From Hyalella azteca (lineage: Eukaryota; Arthropoda; Malacostraca; Amphipoda; Hyalellidae): a DNA stretch of 64,000 nt. The notes beneath the pieces are model-generated. The model made no database searches and was not told where the DNA came from. It saw only the letters and a list, made by a program, of their open reading frames with translations. Where the stretch lies: positions 43,833-107,832 of the forward strand of contig NW_025944342.1 in the NCBI RefSeq assembly GCF_000764305.2. The letters run 5' to 3'. Positions 60,701 to 64,000 of the stretch are shown here, piece after piece (position 1 is the stretch's first letter; every line of letters begins with the position of its first letter). The translations under genes were made by a program, and so were the position numbers.

Positions 60701-63599
60701 TATTAGAAACGGTTTAATGGTATTAGGTACTACTTTTATTTCATGTATTCTCATCTGCCATTGCGTCTGAGAGCGGTTCATGTAGTGAACTTTGAAGACC
60801 AAAAATCATTTGCTGATAGCGCTTTATTAATTTTCATGACTAAATTCATGATTCCATGCTATCTAGCTGGCCAATATTCCTAATGCATAGGTACTATGTA
60901 CGCATACGAAATGTGAAGGTATTTAAGATTTTATACTTGGCATTTGTGGCCATGTGCTATCTGATTAAATGTATAATATTCCCGTATAATATTCATGAAA
61001 CTTTTCCAGATGCGTGTCGAGATGATTCAGTGGGCGGGCGACGTACGTCTGGCACGCCACGTCCCTCTCAGTCTGAGCCTTCAGCGACGCGTTCCTCGAG
61101 CGCGGACCGAGCGCAAGACGGCCAGCTTTCCGGCTTGTGTCTCGTCAAGAGAGAAGTGCATTGCTACTCTGTGCTGGATCAGCTCATGAAAGACCAGGCT
61201 TACACTGACGTTACTATCACTGCAGATGGACACAACTTCTACGCACATAAGGTCATTGGATGGAAAGTTTATCGATGTTTCTTGCAGAATCTTATGGTGT
61301 TTTTGTTGATATAATATGGGATTTTTTTTTGTTTATATGAGAGTTTTTTAATTTGAAACTTTGCATTATTTCTATAGTTACTTTGCTATCAGCTTCAACA
61401 AAATTACGGTGTTTTCATAATATCTTGTCGATCATTCAAAATATATTATTACCAGGTTTTCAACTCAAATTTTACGGGTTGTCTTCGTAAAATCTTAATT
61501 ATCTAGTCTTCCGCTTAGTCAGAATCTTGTCATGTTTGCGTATTTTCATTAAATGGTTGATAACCGAAATTCTATTGAAAACTTTCTCTCATGAGCAGGA
61601 TTCGAAACGTCATTCGGACATGTTCGATAACTGCAGTTGGAAAGTATACTTAAGAAACTGACTAGTCGGCTTATGAATGTAAGATTCGAGAATTATTATC
61701 GACGTTATATCGCCAGGTGGTTCTGTGCGTGGCCAGCGGCTACTTCAGGCGCGTCCTGGCTGACCAAAGTCCGGGCGTTCGCAGCGTGGTGGTCTTCAGA
61801 GACGTGCAGGCCGATGAGATGAAGAACATCTTGCAATTTCTGTACACGTAAGTTATTCATGAATAACGTCCTAGCGTCTCTACACGTGAGTTATTCATGA
61901 ATAACGTCCTAGCGTCTCTACACGTGAGTTATACATGAATAACGTCCTAGCGTCTCTACACGTGAGTTATACATGAATTACCTCCTAACGTCTTTATACT
62001 AGTGAGTTGAAATGAATTACGTCCTCCAGTTCTGCTCAGGTGAGTTTGAAGTGAATAACGTTGCTTATATTAGGATTTTGATCATTTATAATTTTCCTCC
62101 AAGGATATTCTACGTATGTGTTCAAATTTAATAATATTACGATTGTCCGATTACATAGATATGATTTTGTCTTTCAATTTCCTCCAATTCAAATTGCGTG
62201 AAAATGAAGACATTTGAAAACATAATGACGTGCAAGCGATAACCAATTGCGCTTGAAAATTATATTTCTTAGTCTTAAGAGTTGTTAATTGTCCGAAATA
62301 AAGTTTTGTATTTCCTCCAAGCCAAAGTGAGTTTCAAAGCTGTCACCATTATATATTCTATTGTATTATATTATATTTTATTATTTATATTATATTTTTA
62401 CGAGCATTAATGCCTAATCATTGACGGTGTGAAATATTTTCAGAGGTGAAGCGACTGTAGATGCGACCGATCTGTCGTCTTTCATGCGCACCGCACAGAT
62501 GCTGGAGATCACGTCTCTGTGTGATGAGAAGCTCAGGCTTCCAACTCCCACTGCGCTGTCCTCTCCTCAAATCAACGACCCTCTACACAACCTGAACATT
62601 TTCTCTGCCAACGCCCTACCCATCGTGACCAATGCATTAAGACAACAAGGACTTCTATCCCATCAAACTCTGTCGCAATTCCAGCAACTGCACTCGCAAA
62701 AGCAGCTGCAAGTTGTTGCCCAACAGTTGCAGCACCTAAGAGAGCAGTTACAAACCTCCTGCTCCCAGATGTTTATGCAAGCTAATGATGAGGTCGTTAA
62801 AGCTCCTACCGATAGTAATGGCTCGAAGAAACACAACTATTGTTCTGAGGTACAGGATTTGACTTTTTCCAAAAGATCTGAATCTTGTATTACTCCACCA
62901 TGTGATACTCCTATTGAGACATCACCTATCTCATATGGTGAAATTCAGAGTGTTGTATCGGGAGCTGAGCCTAGCTTGGATGTAAGATCGGCTGTTTTTC
63001 CATCATTGGACGATCCTCCCGACCCGGTTAGGAATGTAACTTTGGATCTTCCTCAACGTCCTTTGAATCTGACTTCGCCCGGTGTTGATCAAATTGAAAA
63101 ATCGCCTTCCAAGTGCAATGCAAATTTCGACCATAACCCCGAGGAAATGAATGCATTAATTACTTCTAATGAGGGTCCAGTTGAATCTCGTCCCGGATTT
63201 TGTCAAACAACCTCGAACCCCCGGAAGAGGGCCCGACCTTCCATTGAATATTCACCTGCGAGTTCAGAAGATTGCGGTAACATTGACCAGGTCTCAACTG
63301 CAAGGGTACAGCCTGTTAATTTGGTTATGGACTGGAAATCTCGCAACGCTGTGGAAGAAACACAAGTTCACAACGGAACCCCCGCACCTGATTTGATAGA
63401 CGGTAATTCTTTTAGCGCTCCTATAGACATGACGGCTATGAACCACACCTTCGATGGAGGCTCGAAGAAAAATTTTACCACTGTTGGTCTTACGGAAAGC
63501 ACAGTAATTTCTTCAAATGATAACGAAGAAAATTTTTGCTCGAATAACGAAAATGACACACCGAGTAAAAAACTAAAATCATTTTGCGCGAGTGAATAA
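54753..63599 (+). CDS. HTH - CGGBP1-like zinc finger - BTB/POZ regulator
   Basis: Eight exons fit by splice sites and phase: 54753-55889, 57090-57387, 58064-58279, 58712-58916, 59391-59596, 61010-61251, 61717-61847 and 62444-63599, totalling 3591 nt (1196 aa). The long first exon is Ser/Thr/Ala-rich and ends in a psq/CENP-B-type helix-turn-helix at about residues 331-376 (KLAMIEAVESG, VADKFGVAPSTL, ILQKEKI). Exons 4 and 5 rebuild a zinc finger at about 580-623: RVKEFGDIL, C599-x2-C602, HTRRSTIVEHL with H617, then SRKH (H623). This is the CGGBP1/BED pattern, and the second His appears only after splicing. The BTB domain (about 737-830) spans exons 6-8: HCYSVLDQLMKDQAYTDVTI, AHK, VVLCVASGYFRRVL, FLYTGEATVDATDLSSF. 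A Gln-rich then Ser/Pro-rich tail has no zinc finger. It is probably a nuclear regulator. Exons 3 and 4-5 are phase-1 symmetric and could be skipped. Confidence 0.85.
56853..56990 (-). repeat. GGAC-rich dispersed repeat, copy C (intron 1 of the plus-strand gene)
   Basis: Its reverse complement follows copy B: TCAGTACTCGCTGCAGTGAG, GAGCGCATTTTCTAGTCGAC, a GGAC run, GAGCACAATAGCG and CCATAAATGAGAAAATGC. It lies about 100 bases before exon 2. Confidence 0.85.
61843..62065 (+). repeat. 38-bp tandem repeat built on the exon 7 splice donor
   Basis: Copies start at 61843, 61881, 61919, 61957 and, more diverged, at about 61996 and 62034. The first copy includes the last five bases of exon 7 and its donor (TACAC then gtaagt). 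Later copies keep a donor-like TACACGTGAGT, and those at 61881-61990 are nearly identical. The first two copies also contain the palindrome GTTATTCATGAATAAC. Confidence 0.9.
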
Positions 63600-64000
63600 T
63601 CGTTCAATACAGATTATGTTGGATTTTAAGTTATCTTGTTACTTTCACAATCATTATTAGTATATACATTTTTAGCATAGAAGTTGCTGCCATGTATAAT
63701 TGCGTGCCATGCCGACTTGATTAAGTTCGACCTGGTGCTTCAGTTTTATTTCAATTAAGTTTGTTAGATACTCTAGCTAAAATCCTGAATCATTCCTCAA
63801 AGTACAATCATTATACAGGAAATTTCATGCACACGATTGGTTCAATGCCATACAATCAGAGATTCGTGTGATCATCGTCACTAATTCGTATGAGTTCTTA
63901 CATTTTATTTATCTTGCATTTTCGTCTTGAAGTGGCCGAGCCTGTCGTTAACCTTAGAACGTCCATATTTTAGTGTCTGGCTTAGCTTGTACAACTAAAA
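63600..64000. other. 3' flank of the plus-strand BTB gene
   Basis: After the stop at 63597-63599 the sequence is AT-rich without a further exon. No clear AATAAA was seen before the window ends, so the 3' UTR probably continues. Confidence 0.45.

Overview
This window looks like nuclear DNA of an arthropod, possibly a crustacean; I cannot place it more precisely. The genes have introns with GT/AG junctions. The BTB domains are of the lola/tramtrack/broad kind. The DNA is AT-rich, with long non-coding stretches, minisatellites and remnants of non-LTR, piggyBac-like and hAT-like elements. No prokaryotic features, rRNA or intact tRNA were seen.

Region 1 (1-11.8 kb) holds non-coding DNA, a degenerate non-LTR retrotransposon (2.5-3.0 kb), and a large minus-strand gene (5604-10581). 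That gene encodes at least seven, probably eight, diverged copies of a domain of about 85 residues that I do not recognise. Region 2 (11.8-25.3 kb) has no convincing host gene. It holds minisatellites, an inverted pair of dispersed repeats, and a nested transposon complex (17.2-19.0 kb).

Region 3 (25.3-54.7 kb) is the most interesting part. A minus-strand BTB to C2H2 block (25319-28520) lies downstream of four minus-strand 5' units: a Myb/SANT trihelix (50.5-48.0 kb), a BED finger (42.5 kb), a C2HC BED-like finger (34.1 kb) and a second BED finger (30.9 kb). Each unit begins with an ATG, three of them with an in-frame stop close upstream, and each ends at a splice donor in phase 1. The block offers phase-1 acceptors at 28934 (a possible 33-nt exon), 28513 and 27903. 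Every unit-to-block combination I checked gives a whole number of codons. I infer a locus in which alternative first exons supply different DNA-binding domains to one BTB body, similar in layout to clustered protocadherins and the reverse of lola and mod(mdg4). This is inference and needs transcript data.

Region 4 (54.7-63.6 kb) is a plus-strand gene transcribed away from region 3. Eight exons join in frame to give 1196 residues: a psq/CENP-B-type helix-turn-helix, a CGGBP1-like zinc finger split across two exons, and a BTB domain whose intron positions match those of the minus-strand BTB. Here too the DNA-binding segments enter the BTB part through a phase-1 junction. The DNA-binding families represented across regions 3 and 4 (BED, CGGBP1-like, CENP-B/pogo HTH, Myb/SANT) are ones also found in DNA transposases, so the neighbourhood may be a nursery of BTB transcription factors built from transposon-type domains.
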